Below, in pieces: positions 1-8,788 of a stretch of DNA of 42,111 bases (its first letter is position 1; each line of letters begins with the position of its first letter). This DNA comes from Bacillus sp. T33-2 (lineage in GTDB: Bacteria; Bacillota; Bacilli; Bacillales; Cytobacillaceae). The stretch spans positions 1 through 42,111 of the forward strand of contig NZ_PGVB01000020.1 of the NCBI RefSeq assembly GCF_002860205.1, written 5' to 3'. Position numbers and translations under genes: made by a program. The notes under the pieces are model-generated. The model did no database searches, had not been told where the DNA came from, and was given only the letters and a program-made list of their open reading frames with translations.

Positions 1-421
1 TGAGCCGGTGGGCCGGGAAACTGTCCATCATAACGGCTATGAAAGACAAAAACGCGCCTGTGGGCTAGGAAACTGTCTATCATAACGGCTATGAAGGACA
101 AAAATGAGCTGGTAGGCTAGGAAACTGTCTATCATAACGGCTGTGAAAGACAAAAATGCGCCTCTGGGCTGGGAAACTGTCTATCATAACGGCTATGAAG
201 GACAAAAATGAGCCGGTGGGCCGGGAAACTGTCCATCATAACGGCTATGAAAGACAAAAACGCGCCTGTGGGCTAGGAAACTGTCTATCATAACGGCTAT
301 GAAGGACAAAAATGAGCTGGTAGGCTAGGAAACTGTCTATCATAAAGGTATGAAAGACAAAAATGAGCCGGTGAGCCGGGAAACTGTCTTTCATCAAGGC
401 TATGCAAGACAAAATCGGAGC
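1..421. repeat. Tandem array of eight 52-bp repeats, cut by the window edge
   Basis: The element GAAACTGTC recurs at 17, 69, 121, 173, 225, 277, 329 and 380, giving a 52-bp period (51 for the last step). Each unit holds an imperfect inverted repeat, TGTCTWTCATA then ACGGC then TATGAAAGACA. A second level exists: 1-136 is essentially repeated at 209-344, so four-unit blocks of 208 bp were duplicated. The last copy is the most diverged. The array probably continues to the left of the window. No convincing gene lies in 1-545; between 421 and 530 I see only AT-rich sequence leading to a ribosome binding site. Confidence 0.93.
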
Positions 422-545
422 CGGTTTGGCGGATTAATGTGCTTCATAAGCCTTTAGAGTTTTTTACTTTAATAAAAAGAAGTTTCCCAGAATCCTGTCA
501 TTATTAACAGCAGCATTTTTGAAAAAATCCAAAGGAGGGGTAGCT

Positions 546-2117
546 GTGACCATAACGATTGGAAAGATTTTCGACCTTACGGCCATGAAATCGCCCCATA
601 AGGAAGCCATTTACGATGTCAGGAAAAATGTCCGGTACACGTACCAGCAATGGAGCAGGGAAATCAATAAACTTGCCAATGCGCTTCAAGCGGAGGGGGT
701 CAAAAAGGGTGACCTTGTCTCTACGTTCCTGTTCAACACTGAAGAGCTGGCGACAGCGTTTTTTGCCTGTGCCAAAATCGGCGCGGTATTCAATCCAATC
801 AACTTCCGCCTGATGGGGGAAGAAGTCGCCTATATTCTGACTGATGCCTCACCAAAGGTTGTTTTGTTTGAAAAAGCCCTTGAACCTGTCATTGCCTCAA
901 TCGAAAACCGGTTCCCCCATATTGCGTTCTGGTTTATTGATGATGATACGCCTGAATACGCTGCGAGTTACCATGAAAAAGTTTCTGCAGCACAAGAGGA
1001 CGAGATCAACGTTGACATTGATGAATACGACCTGTACGCCATCATGTACACGAGCGGCACAACCGGCAGGCCGAAAGGAGTGATGCACCGGCACCGCAAC
1101 ATGGTCGAGCAAAGCATGATCGTGATTGGTTCGACCAAGCTGCAGGCAACTGATTGCGGACTGGTGACCGCGCCAATGTTCCATTGTGCTGAACTGCACT
1201 GCGCCTTTTTGCCCCGAGTCCAGGTAGGCGCGCGGAATGTGGTCCTCCATCAGTTCCAGCCAAAAAAAGTGTTGCAGCTGATCGAGGACGAAAAAGTGAC
1301 GAAATTCTTTGCAGCGCCAACAATGTGGAACATGCTCCTGCAGGAGGACCTGCAAAACTATGACATCAGCAGCCTCAAATTGGGGCTATACGGGGCAGCC
1401 CCGATGGCGCCGGCCCTTGTCCATGCCTGCCACGAAAAGCTCGGAATCAGGCTCGTGCAGGCATACGGGATGACTGAAATGGGCCCTGCAATCACGTTCC
1501 TGTCTGAAGACGACCAGCTGACAAAAGCAGGATCAGCCGGGCAGGCCTGCCTTAACCATGAAATCCGCATTGTCCGTCCGCAGGAGGACGGCCCGTCTGA
1601 TCCGGATGATGTTGTCGAGCCAGGAGAAACAGGCGAAATCATTGTCAGGGGGCCCTGCATGATGAGCGGTTATTACAACCGGGAAGAAGCGAGCGAAAAG
1701 GCGATGTATAAAGGTTGGTACCATTCAGGAGATATCGGCTATCTGGATGATGACGGGTTCCTTTGGGTAAAAGACCGGGTTGACGACATGATCATTTCCG
1801 GAGGGGAAAACATTTATCCGCGGGAAGTAGAAGATGTACTGCATGCGCATGAAGGCGTCCTGGATGTTGCGGTCATTGGGCAGCCGGATGACCGATGGGG
1901 CGAAACGGTGACCGCTTTTGTCGTAAAAAAACACCCTGCTGTCACAGAAGAAGAGCTGGATGAATGGTGCAAAAACAGCGATAGCCTTGCACGGTATAAA
2001 CGCCCGCGTAAATACACTTTCTGTGAGGCCCTGCCGCGTAACGCGAGCGGGAAAATCCAAAAGTTCATGCTTCGCAAACAAATGGAGGACATTTTTACAA
2101 AAGGACAGCCATCCTGA
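546..2117 (+). CDS. Acyl-CoA ligase (AMP-forming), long-chain fatty acid type
   Basis: ANL-superfamily adenylating enzyme that activates a carboxylic acid with ATP to an acyl-AMP and then transfers it to CoA. Visible motifs: P-loop YTSGTTGRPKG near residues 168-178, YGMTEMGP, the hinge region with SGDIGYLDDDG, SGGENIYPREVE, and the catalytic C-terminal lysine in NASGKIQK. GTG at 546 is preferred because AAAGGAGGGG at 531-540 sits just upstream; a TTG at 519 would precede that site. The protein is 523 residues, normal for the family. It is the first gene of a three-gene operon with a CoA-transferase/racemase 18 bp downstream and a second ligase. The acid it uses cannot be read from the sequence. 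Confidence 0.9.
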   Translation: MTITIGKIFDLTAMKSPHKEAIYDVRKNVRYTYQQWSREINKLANALQAEGVKKGDLVSTFLFNTEELATAFFACAKIGAVFNPINFRLMGEEVAYILTDASPKVVLFEKALEPVIASIENRFPHIAFWFIDDDTPEYAASYHEKVSAAQEDEINVDIDEYDLYAIMYTSGTTGRPKGVMHRHRNMVEQSMIVIGSTKLQATDCGLVTAPMFHCAELHCAFLPRVQVGARNVVLHQFQPKKVLQLIEDEKVTKFFAAPTMWNMLLQEDLQNYDISSLKLGLYGAAPMAPALVHACHEKLGIRLVQAYGMTEMGPAITFLSEDDQLTKAGSAGQACLNHEIRIVRPQEDGPSDPDDVVEPGETGEIIVRGPCMMSGYYNREEASEKAMYKGWYHSGDIGYLDDDGFLWVKDRVDDMIISGGENIYPREVEDVLHAHEGVLDVAVIGQPDDRWGETVTAFVVKKHPAVTEEELDEWCKNSDSLARYKRPRKYTFCEALPRNASGKIQKFMLRKQMEDIFTKGQPS

Positions 2118-2135
2118 CAGAAGGGAACAGCACAA

Positions 2136-3275
2136 ATGTTAAAAGGCGTAAAAATTATTGACTTCACTAATTATTTGCCAGGCCCTTACGCATCGCTCAG
2201 GCTTGCGGAGCTTGGGGCCGAGATCATTAAGGTTGAACCTCTAAAGGGTGACCCCGCCCGCAGCACAGGCTTGTCCAAAAATGGCAACGGGCTTGTGTAC
2301 CTCGCCCATAACCGCCAGAAAAAAAGCATCGCCCTTAATTTGAAGGCAGAGGAAGGACGCCACATTGCACTTGGACTGATGGCAAAAGCTGATGCAGTGC
2401 TTGAAAGCTTCCGGCCGGGGGTGATGGCGAAGCTTGGCCTGGGATATGAGGCTGTATGCAATCTTAAGCCGGACATTGTCTACTGTTCAATAACCGGTTA
2501 CGGAGACAAGGGTCCCATGCGGGGGCTTGGCAGCCATGACCTAAATTATATGTCGATGAGTGGACTGCTTTCCCAGTTGACGAATGAACAAGGAAGGCCG
2601 GTCCACCCATCGATTACAATAGCTGACTATGTAGGCGGCATGGCTGCAAGTGAACGTGTCCTGGCAGGCCTTGTATCAAGAGGGTTGACGGGGAAAGGCA
2701 GCTATCACTGCATTTCGATTACAGATGTCATGGCTTCGTTAATGGCAAATCATGTATTGATTGAAAAAGAGACTGGTTACCCGAATGGTGTATCTGTACT
2801 GAATGGCGAATTGATTTCCTATGCATTGTATGAAACGAAAGATGGCCGGCATGTAAGCCTCGCTGCGCTCGAGCCAAAGTTCTGGAGGAATTTTTGCATT
2901 GCTGTCAATCGGGAGGAATGGATCCCAGCGCATTTTTCAAAGTTAGAGCCGGAAAATCCTATTTTCACAGAAATGATGCAGCTTTTTAAAAGCAAGACAA
3001 TGGCGGAATGGACTGAGTTTGGCCGCCAGGTTGACTGCTGCCTGGCACCGGTGCTGCGTGCAGGCGAATTGGCGGCTGACGACTATTTCAGGATGAACGG
3101 TCTTATTTACGATGCGCCATGGGGCGACCGTCAAGTAAAAATGCACGGGGATATGGCAGGGGGAGGAGATGTACCACCACCAGAAAAAGGGGCAGACACC
3201 GTTCATATTTTAAAGGATTTATTGAATGTGTCTGAACAGCAAATCGCAGAATGGAAGCGTAATGATGTCATTTAA
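2136..3275 (+). CDS. CaiB/BaiF family III CoA-transferase or alpha-methylacyl-CoA racemase-like enzyme
   Basis: 379 residues starting with the family signature LKGVKIIDFTNYLPGPYAS and AELGAEIIKVEP. It has His134 in the motif SHDLNY and Asp164 in IADYVGG. This is the His/Asp pair placed as in alpha-methylacyl-CoA racemases, where the two residues exchange the alpha proton. Formyl-CoA-type transferases instead rely on a single Asp that forms an acyl-enzyme. That points towards a racemase or epimerase of a 2-methylacyl-CoA, but the family is hard to subdivide and a transferase cannot be excluded. The gene follows an acyl-CoA ligase by 18 bp and precedes another by 23 bp, so it probably acts on an acyl-CoA made by one of them. 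Confidence 0.85.
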   Translation: MLKGVKIIDFTNYLPGPYASLRLAELGAEIIKVEPLKGDPARSTGLSKNGNGLVYLAHNRQKKSIALNLKAEEGRHIALGLMAKADAVLESFRPGVMAKLGLGYEAVCNLKPDIVYCSITGYGDKGPMRGLGSHDLNYMSMSGLLSQLTNEQGRPVHPSITIADYVGGMAASERVLAGLVSRGLTGKGSYHCISITDVMASLMANHVLIEKETGYPNGVSVLNGELISYALYETKDGRHVSLAALEPKFWRNFCIAVNREEWIPAHFSKLEPENPIFTEMMQLFKSKTMAEWTEFGRQVDCCLAPVLRAGELAADDYFRMNGLIYDAPWGDRQVKMHGDMAGGGDVPPPEKGADTVHILKDLLNVSEQQIAEWKRNDVI

Positions 3276-3298
3276 AAGTTGAGAGGGGAAATCCAGGT

Positions 3299-4918
3299 AT
3301 GATGAACGTGCCATTGACAGTTGGTTCACTTTTAGAAAGAGCTGAAAAATTTTTCCCGAAAAAAACAGTCGTATCAAGGACTTTGTCCGGAATTCACCGG
3401 TTTACCTACCGGGAAATTGGCGAGCGGACCCGCAGGCTTTCAAGCGCACTTGAAAAGCTGGGGGTGGGCAAGGGAGACCGCGTCGGGACATTTGCGTGGA
3501 ACCACCACCGCCATCTCGAAGTCTACTTTGCGGCACCGGGGATGGGTGCTGTGCTGCATACGATCAACCTCAGGCTTTCCCCAGAGCATGTAGCTTATGT
3601 CATCAATCACGCGGGAGATAAGGTTCTTTTAATCGATGAGGATTTACTGCCTCTGATTGAACGTGTAAAAGACAATTTTAAAACAGTAGAAGCCTATGTC
3701 ATCATGACCGATAAAGATGAACTTCCTGCCACATCGCTTGAGCCGGTGTATTCCTATGAGAGATTGCTGCAAGAAGGTAACCCTGGGTATGAGTTTGCTA
3801 AGGATCTTGATGAAAATGACCCGGCAGGTATGTGCTATACATCCGCTACTACCGGAAATCCAAAAGGGGTCGTCTATTCACACAGGGGCATTGTGTTGCA
3901 CAGCTATGCAATGGGGCTGGCCGACACGACTGCGCTCTCGGAGCATGACATTGCGATGCCAGTCGTGCCGATGTTCCATGCAAACGCGTGGGGGCTTCCA
4001 TTTGCAGCCACCTGGTTTGGGTCTACCCAGGTACTGCCCGGGCCGCAGTTTACGCCAAAGCTTCTGGCTGAGCTGATTGAAAAGGAGAAAGTCACCATCA
4101 CCGCGGGGGTTCCGACGATCTGGCTTGGGCTTTTGAATGAACTTGATAATGGCAGCTATGATACATCGTCACTGCGGGCAATCGTCTGTGGCGGTTCGGC
4201 CGCACCCCGGGGAATGATAAAAGCTTATGAAACGAAATATAATATCCCGTTTCTCCATGCCTATGGAATGACGGAGACTACGCCGCTCGCAACTGTATCA
4301 CGCCTGAAAAGCTATCAAACTTCACTGGAGGAAGATGATATGCTCGACATTCGCGCCAAACAAGGGCTTCTTGTCCCTGGTCTTGAAATGAAAGTGGTTG
4401 GTGCAGACGGTGAAGTGAAGTGGGATGGCCAGGAAATGGGAGAGCTCCTCATCAGAGGGCCATGGATTGCAGATGAGTATTACAACGATGACCGCTCCCA
4501 GGACGCCTTCAAAGACGGCTGGCTATACACAGGGGATGTTGCGACAATTGATGAAGAGGGAGTTATCAAGCTTGTAGACAGGACGAAGGATTTGATCAAG
4601 AGTGGGGGCGAATGGATTTCGTCGGTCGACCTTGAGAATGCTCTGATGGCTCATGAAGCGGTATTTGAAGCAAGCGTCGTCGCCGTGCCACATCCGAAAT
4701 GGGATGAGCGGCCGATTGCATGTGTTGTATTGAAGGATCCTTATAAAGCTAAGATTGATAAACAGGAACTGCTCGATTTTATTGCCCCTCAGTTTGCCAA
4801 ATGGTGGCTGCCGGATGACATCGTGTTTATGGATGAAATACCAAAAACATCAGTCGGAAAGTTCCTGAAGCGGGCATTGCGCGACCAGTTAAAGGAGCAT
4901 CTTGCGCAAAAATCATAA
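3299..4918 (+). CDS. Acyl-CoA ligase, AlkK/medium-to-long-chain type
   Basis: 539-residue AMP-forming acyl-CoA synthetase. Motifs: P-loop variant YTSATTGNPKG near residues 180-190 (Ala where most members have Gly), YGMTETTP, LYTGDVATIDEEG, KSGGEWISSVDLE, and the C-terminal catalytic lysine in KTSVGKFLK. The GEWISS form is typical of the AlkK-like branch that takes medium- and long-chain fatty acids. GAGAGGGG upstream supports the ATG at 3299; a second ATG follows directly at 3302. It is the last gene of the cassette and differs strongly from the ligase at 546, so the two are not recent duplicates. Its 3' end is partly duplicated downstream (see 4886-5030). Confidence 0.9.
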   Translation: MMNVPLTVGSLLERAEKFFPKKTVVSRTLSGIHRFTYREIGERTRRLSSALEKLGVGKGDRVGTFAWNHHRHLEVYFAAPGMGAVLHTINLRLSPEHVAYVINHAGDKVLLIDEDLLPLIERVKDNFKTVEAYVIMTDKDELPATSLEPVYSYERLLQEGNPGYEFAKDLDENDPAGMCYTSATTGNPKGVVYSHRGIVLHSYAMGLADTTALSEHDIAMPVVPMFHANAWGLPFAATWFGSTQVLPGPQFTPKLLAELIEKEKVTITAGVPTIWLGLLNELDNGSYDTSSLRAIVCGGSAAPRGMIKAYETKYNIPFLHAYGMTETTPLATVSRLKSYQTSLEEDDMLDIRAKQGLLVPGLEMKVVGADGEVKWDGQEMGELLIRGPWIADEYYNDDRSQDAFKDGWLYTGDVATIDEEGVIKLVDRTKDLIKSGGEWISSVDLENALMAHEAVFEASVVAVPHPKWDERPIACVVLKDPYKAKIDKQELLDFIAPQFAKWWLPDDIVFMDEIPKTSVGKFLKRALRDQLKEHLAQKS

Positions 4919-5030
4919 ATATTTTCCTGGCTGGCCGGTGTTAAGCCAGATATCAGTTGAAGGAGCATATTATGCAAATTTCATAAGCTGTTTTTATACT
5001 GGCTAGCCTGAAGGTCAAATAGTTAAATAT
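4886..5030 (+). repeat. Decayed 68-bp direct duplication of the ligase 3' end
   Basis: The end of the ligase gene from CAGTT at 4886 through its stop and the following CTGGCTGGCC reappears 68 bp downstream, from CAGTT at 4954 to CTGGCTAGCC. Translated in the same frame, the original ends LKEHLAQKS-stop and the copy reads LKEHIMQIS-stop. The copy is non-coding debris of a tandem duplication. The rest of the gap to 5075 shows only a GC-rich CCGG inverted repeat and the next ribosome binding site. Confidence 0.75.
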
Positions 5031-5075
5031 AGCTGGCCGGCGAGTCCGGCCTGCTTATATCAGGGAGGATGGAGC

Positions 5076-5570
5076 ATGCTATTACAATCTTTACAGCAAG
5101 TGCGTGATGAACTTTTTGCCAGTTTTAAAGGCCTGTCCGATGAACAGCTCAATGTGAAGCCGTCAGCTGAACGATGGAGCATTGCCCAAATACTGCTGCA
5201 TTTGCAACAGTCGGAATCTTATTTCGTTAATTTGGCGAGGCAGGAATTGGACAGGGAAAGTGCCCGGGTTGAGGAGAAACCAATTGCTGCTTATACGGAC
5301 AGCCCGGAAAAATTGAAGTCTCCAGCCGAGCCATCTTCCGATTTTAAAAGTGGGGAAGAACTTGTTTCGAGGCTGAACCATTCCCGGCAAAAAGTGAATT
5401 CCTTTTTAAACGATGCCGATGAAAAATCGCTGGCTGACAAATCGTTGCAGCATCCAGCATTCGGACGGCTCAGCCTGAAACAGGCAATTGAATTTATCGG
5501 CCACCATGAAAAACGCCATTTAAGGCAAATAAACGAAGTAAAGGAATGGTTACAGATAAAAACAAGCTGA
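5076..5570 (+). CDS. DinB-family (DinB_2-like) putative metal-dependent protein
   Basis: 164 residues, four-helix-bundle DinB/YfiT-like family. The expected metal-binding histidines are present: His42 in ILLHLQQSE, and His144 and His148 in the C-terminal GHHEKRH motif. The N-terminal pattern (LSDEQLNVKPSAERWSIAQI) is typical of this superfamily. Members include thiol-dependent transferases such as bacillithiol transferases and many proteins of unknown role, so no reaction can be assigned here. GGGAGGATGGAGC precedes the ATG. The gene stands alone and is followed by its own terminator. Confidence 0.82.
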   Translation: MLLQSLQQVRDELFASFKGLSDEQLNVKPSAERWSIAQILLHLQQSESYFVNLARQELDRESARVEEKPIAAYTDSPEKLKSPAEPSSDFKSGEELVSRLNHSRQKVNSFLNDADEKSLADKSLQHPAFGRLSLKQAIEFIGHHEKRHLRQINEVKEWLQIKTS

Positions 5571-5572
5571 TA

Positions 5573-5600
5573 AAGGCACCCTTAGGGGTGTCTTTTGAAA
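5573..5600 (+). terminator. Rho-independent terminator of the DinB-like gene
   Basis: GGCACCC, loop TTAG, GGGTGTC, followed by TTTTG, immediately after the stop at 5570. Confidence 0.75.
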
Positions 5601-5617
5601 TTTAAGCGAGAAATTTC

Positions 5618-5778
5618 CTTTTAAATCACTCTGTTTGCCGGCTTAAATCACCGTGTGCCACATGATAATCCCGGTAAGTGCACATTTAATCCCGGTAACT
5701 TGATTTATAATCCCGTTAAGTGAACATTTAATCCCGGTAACTTCAATTATATTCCCTGTAGATTCAAAATTTTTACAG
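5618..5778. repeat. Degenerate 21-bp periodic repeat in the intergenic gap
   Basis: In the 321-bp gap between the DinB-like and ketopantoate reductase genes, AATCCCGGTAA-like cores recur about every 21 bp from 5667, alternating between AAGTGCACATTT-type and AACTTGATTTAT-type flanks. Weaker AAATCACC forms occur just before. The rest of the gap (5779-5891) is AT-rich upstream region with no gene visible. Confidence 0.8.
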
Positions 5779-5891
5779 ATAAGAAAATATTACACAGACA
5801 TTAGCCTGTTAACATTCCTGTAAGTAGAAGGGAAAGTCCTGAATTTTGTCGAACATAAAAAAATAAACAAATTATTTAGGGGGGTTACGCA

Positions 5892-6812
5892 TTGAGAACT
5901 TTAGTTGTCGGGGCAGGAGCGGTAGGTGGATATTTCGGCGGGCGTCTGCTTGAAAAAGAGGAAGATGTCACTTTCCTTGTCAGGGAACGGAGAAAGCAGC
6001 AACTTGAGATAACCGGGCTTACAATTGAAAGTGTCCACGGCAACCTGGTCTGTCAGCCAAAAACGATTTTAGCAGGACAAGAGGCAGGGCCATTTGACGT
6101 GATTCTTCTTTCTACAAAGGCGTATCACCTGGATGGAGCAATTGAAAGCATCCGGCAATATGTAACCGGGGATACCGTTATTTTGCCGCTGCTGAATGGA
6201 ATCGTCCATATTGGAAAACTGGCCGCGGAATTTGGCCAAGACAAAGTAATCGGGGGCCTTTGCTTCATTGAGTCCACTCTGGACAGCCAGGGTGTGATTA
6301 TCCAAACCAGCCCGGTGCATGATCTCATCTTCGGAGAACGCAACGGCAAAAAAACAGCGCGGATCAAAAAAATCCAGGCAGCTTTTTCCGGGACGAAAGC
6401 CAACTTCCGGCTCAGCGATAACATTAACCAGGATATGTGGCATAAATACATGTTCATTGCCGCCCTCTCCGGCATAACAACACTGATGCGTGCCCCGGTC
6501 GGTCCGATTCGCTCAGAACCAAGCGGAAGAAATACAATCCAGCGTCTCCTGAGTGAAATTAACGAGGTTATGAAAAGAAACAACGCTCCGGTTGCTGAAG
6601 GCATCGTTCAAGCCCAGATGGTTAAGATAGAAGAAATGGGCTACGCAATGAAATCATCGATGCAGCGCGATATGGAAAAAGGTTTTCCGACTGAGGCAGA
6701 TCATTTGCAGGGATATTTATTGGAAACCGCCCGAAAGGAAAATCTGTCCGTCCCAGTTTTAGAAGCTATATACGCAAATTTAAAAGTTTATGAGAGCCAG
6801 TTAAACAAATAA
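5892..6812 (+). CDS. panE: 2-dehydropantoate 2-reductase family protein
   Basis: 306 residues of the ApbA/PanE family, which reduces ketopantoate to pantoate with NADPH for pantothenate and CoA synthesis. The N-terminal Rossmann motif GAGAVGGYFGG is at residues 7-17. Also visible are LLSTKAYHLDGAIE, the LPLLNGI segment, and the C-terminal-domain motif MWHKYMFIAALSG with the conserved Lys. The start is TTG at 5892 behind TTAGGGGGG. Bacillus genomes often carry more than one paralogue of this family and some members act on other 2-keto acids, so panE is a family-level name. It is monocistronic, ending in a triplicated terminator. Confidence 0.85.
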   Translation: MRTLVVGAGAVGGYFGGRLLEKEEDVTFLVRERRKQQLEITGLTIESVHGNLVCQPKTILAGQEAGPFDVILLSTKAYHLDGAIESIRQYVTGDTVILPLLNGIVHIGKLAAEFGQDKVIGGLCFIESTLDSQGVIIQTSPVHDLIFGERNGKKTARIKKIQAAFSGTKANFRLSDNINQDMWHKYMFIAALSGITTLMRAPVGPIRSEPSGRNTIQRLLSEINEVMKRNNAPVAEGIVQAQMVKIEEMGYAMKSSMQRDMEKGFPTEADHLQGYLLETARKENLSVPVLEAIYANLKVYESQLNK

Positions 6813-6824
6813 TCGAATCGCAAG

Positions 6825-6958
6825 AAGGCATTCCGGACCCGTGGTAATGCCTTTCTAATTGATAAGATTAATGGGCGGCACGGCCGGACCGTGGTGATGT
6901 CTTTTTAATTGAAACGATTAACAAGCGGCATCGCCGGACATCGGTAATGCCTTTTTTT
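6825..6958 (+). terminator. Terminator present as three tandem copies
   Basis: A hairpin-plus-T-run unit is repeated at exact 50-bp steps (GGCA at 6827, 6877 and 6927). Unit 1 is AAGGCATT...AATGCCTTTCT. Unit 3 is GGCAT...ATGCC followed by seven T. Unit 2 has a weakened stem (GGCAC...GATGTC). The linkers ATTGATAAGATTAA and ATTGAAACGATTAA are also homologous, so the whole unit was duplicated. Confidence 0.85.
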
Positions 6959-7066
6959 CGTTGGCCTGATTTTAAATAATGTAAAATGAAGCAAAGAAAA
7001 GATAGAATAATATGTATAAACTATTACGGTTTTCGAAGCAATGTCACAATCTTGGGGGCTGCAATC

Positions 7067-8788
7067 ATGAAGTTATACTCTTTTCTAAAACCATACCGGT
7101 TCCATATGGCTTTTGCTTTTTCACTCATGCTCGTTGAACTGGCAGTTGAGCTGTGGCAGCCGTTGTTGATGGCGAGAATCATTGATGACGGCATCGTTAA
7201 AAAAGATTTGGGGCTGGTCCTTGAACTGGGAGGGCTCATGCTCGGACTATCCGTGCTCGCCTTTGCCTCCGGGATCACCAACTCGTTTTTCGCGGCTCAT
7301 GCCAGCCAGAATTTCGGATTCGATGTACGGAACAGTATGCTCGAAAAAATCCTGTCATTTTCGTTTACCAATCTGACTCAGTTTTCGACATCGTCCCTCA
7401 TTACGAGGATGACGAACGACGTGAACCAGCTTCAAAACACGCTTTTCATGAGCCTCCGGATTGCCATGCGCGCGCCATTGCTCGTAATTGGCGGGATTGT
7501 AATGGCTTTCTTTGTAAACATAAAGCTTGCCTTGATTTTTGCTGCTGTCATTCCAGTGCTGCTGATTTTTTTATTGTGGATTATGAACAAAGCTGCGTTG
7601 TTGTTTGAGGTCGTCCAAGGAAAACTTGACAGGGTGAATGCAGTAATCCGCGAAAACCTGGCGGGAATGCGCCTGATCAAGGCGTTTGCGAGAGGAACCC
7701 ATGAAGAAACCCGTTTTGAAAAAGCGAACGAGACACTTATGGCCACAACTGCTTTTACATTAAGGCTTACAGAAACAACGATCCCTGTGCTGCTGTTATT
7801 CATGAATTTCAGTATCCTCATCCTCCTCTGGTTTGGCCATTTTGAAGTCAATACTGGGGAAATGAAGGTAGGGGAGGTTGTCGCGATTGTCAATTACGCA
7901 ACCAGGATTACCTCTGCTTTTTCAATGTTTTCGTTTATCATTATCGTTTTTTCGCGTGCAAAAGCCTCCAAATCAAGGATTGAAGATGTACTTATTACTG
8001 AAGTGGATCTCCGCGACGCCCGGGATATTGATGGCAAGGCAGAGGTCAAGGATGGAAAGATCGAATTTAAGCGCGTCACATTTGGCTATCCGGGAGCGGG
8101 TGCCCCCGTACTTCAGGAAATCTCCTTTACTGCTGAGCCGGGCGAGACAGTCGCTTTAATGGGGGCGACGGGAGCGGGAAAATCGACATTATTTCATCTA
8201 ATACCATGGCTGTATGATACAAGCAGCGGTGAAATTCTGATAGATGGCAAGAACATCAGGCTGTTCAAGCTGGAAAACCTGCGCAGGCAAGTCGGCCTTG
8301 TTCCGCAGGAAGCCCTCCTATTTACAGGAACGGTGCAGGAGAATATCGGCTGGGGAAAAGAAGATGCTTCTGATATTGAACTGATCGAAGCAGCCCAGGG
8401 AGCCCAAATTCATGATACAATCGAAAAATTTCCTCTAAAGTATGAAACACTGATTGGCCAAAAGGGGGTTAACCTGTCAGGCGGGCAAAAACAGCGCATG
8501 TCGATTGCAAGAGCACTTGTCAGGAGGCCAAAGATCCTTTTGCTGGATGACAGCACAAGCGCCCTCGATATAAAGACAGAAGCAAAACTGTTGAGCGCAT
8601 TAAAACATTACAAAAGTACAACTTTGATCATCACCCAAAAAATAAGCACAGCCATGGCTGCCGATAAAATCCTGCTATTAGAAGACGGTAAGCTGCACCA
8701 GGAAGGCAGCCATGAACTTTTACTTCGAAAGTCGTCCCTGTACCGGCAAATTTACCAGTCACAGCTTGGGGAGGTGGAGGTAAAATGA
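7067..8788 (+). CDS. Heterodimeric ABC exporter, first subunit (permease plus ATPase, degenerate catalytic residues)
   Basis: 573 residues: an N-terminal six-helix exporter domain (about 1-320) and a nucleotide-binding domain. Walker A is GATGAGKST and the signature is LSGGQKQ. The Walker B tail reads LLLDDSTSALD, with Asp in place of the catalytic Glu, and the switch histidine is replaced by Gln (ITQKIS). This half therefore contributes a good signature but a poor catalytic site. ATG at 7067, after GGGGGCT, is preferred over an upstream start at 6986 with no ribosome site and no family similarity. Its stop overlaps the next ATG by 4 bp. YfiB-like, YheI/BmrC-like or YknU-like are all possible assignments; the 573-residue length recalls YfiB. 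Substrate unknown, probably drugs or lipids. Confidence 0.88.
   Translation: MKLYSFLKPYRFHMAFAFSLMLVELAVELWQPLLMARIIDDGIVKKDLGLVLELGGLMLGLSVLAFASGITNSFFAAHASQNFGFDVRNSMLEKILSFSFTNLTQFSTSSLITRMTNDVNQLQNTLFMSLRIAMRAPLLVIGGIVMAFFVNIKLALIFAAVIPVLLIFLLWIMNKAALLFEVVQGKLDRVNAVIRENLAGMRLIKAFARGTHEETRFEKANETLMATTAFTLRLTETTIPVLLLFMNFSILILLWFGHFEVNTGEMKVGEVVAIVNYATRITSAFSMFSFIIIVFSRAKASKSRIEDVLITEVDLRDARDIDGKAEVKDGKIEFKRVTFGYPGAGAPVLQEISFTAEPGETVALMGATGAGKSTLFHLIPWLYDTSSGEILIDGKNIRLFKLENLRRQVGLVPQEALLFTGTVQENIGWGKEDASDIELIEAAQGAQIHDTIEKFPLKYETLIGQKGVNLSGGQKQRMSIARALVRRPKILLLDDSTSALDIKTEAKLLSALKHYKSTTLIITQKISTAMAADKILLLEDGKLHQEGSHELLLRKSSLYRQIYQSQLGEVEVK

Noticed and set aside
1-421. Possible CRISPR array
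   Set aside because: The whole 52-bp unit repeats, including the parts that would be spacers, and four-unit blocks are duplicated. There are no unique spacers and no cas genes.
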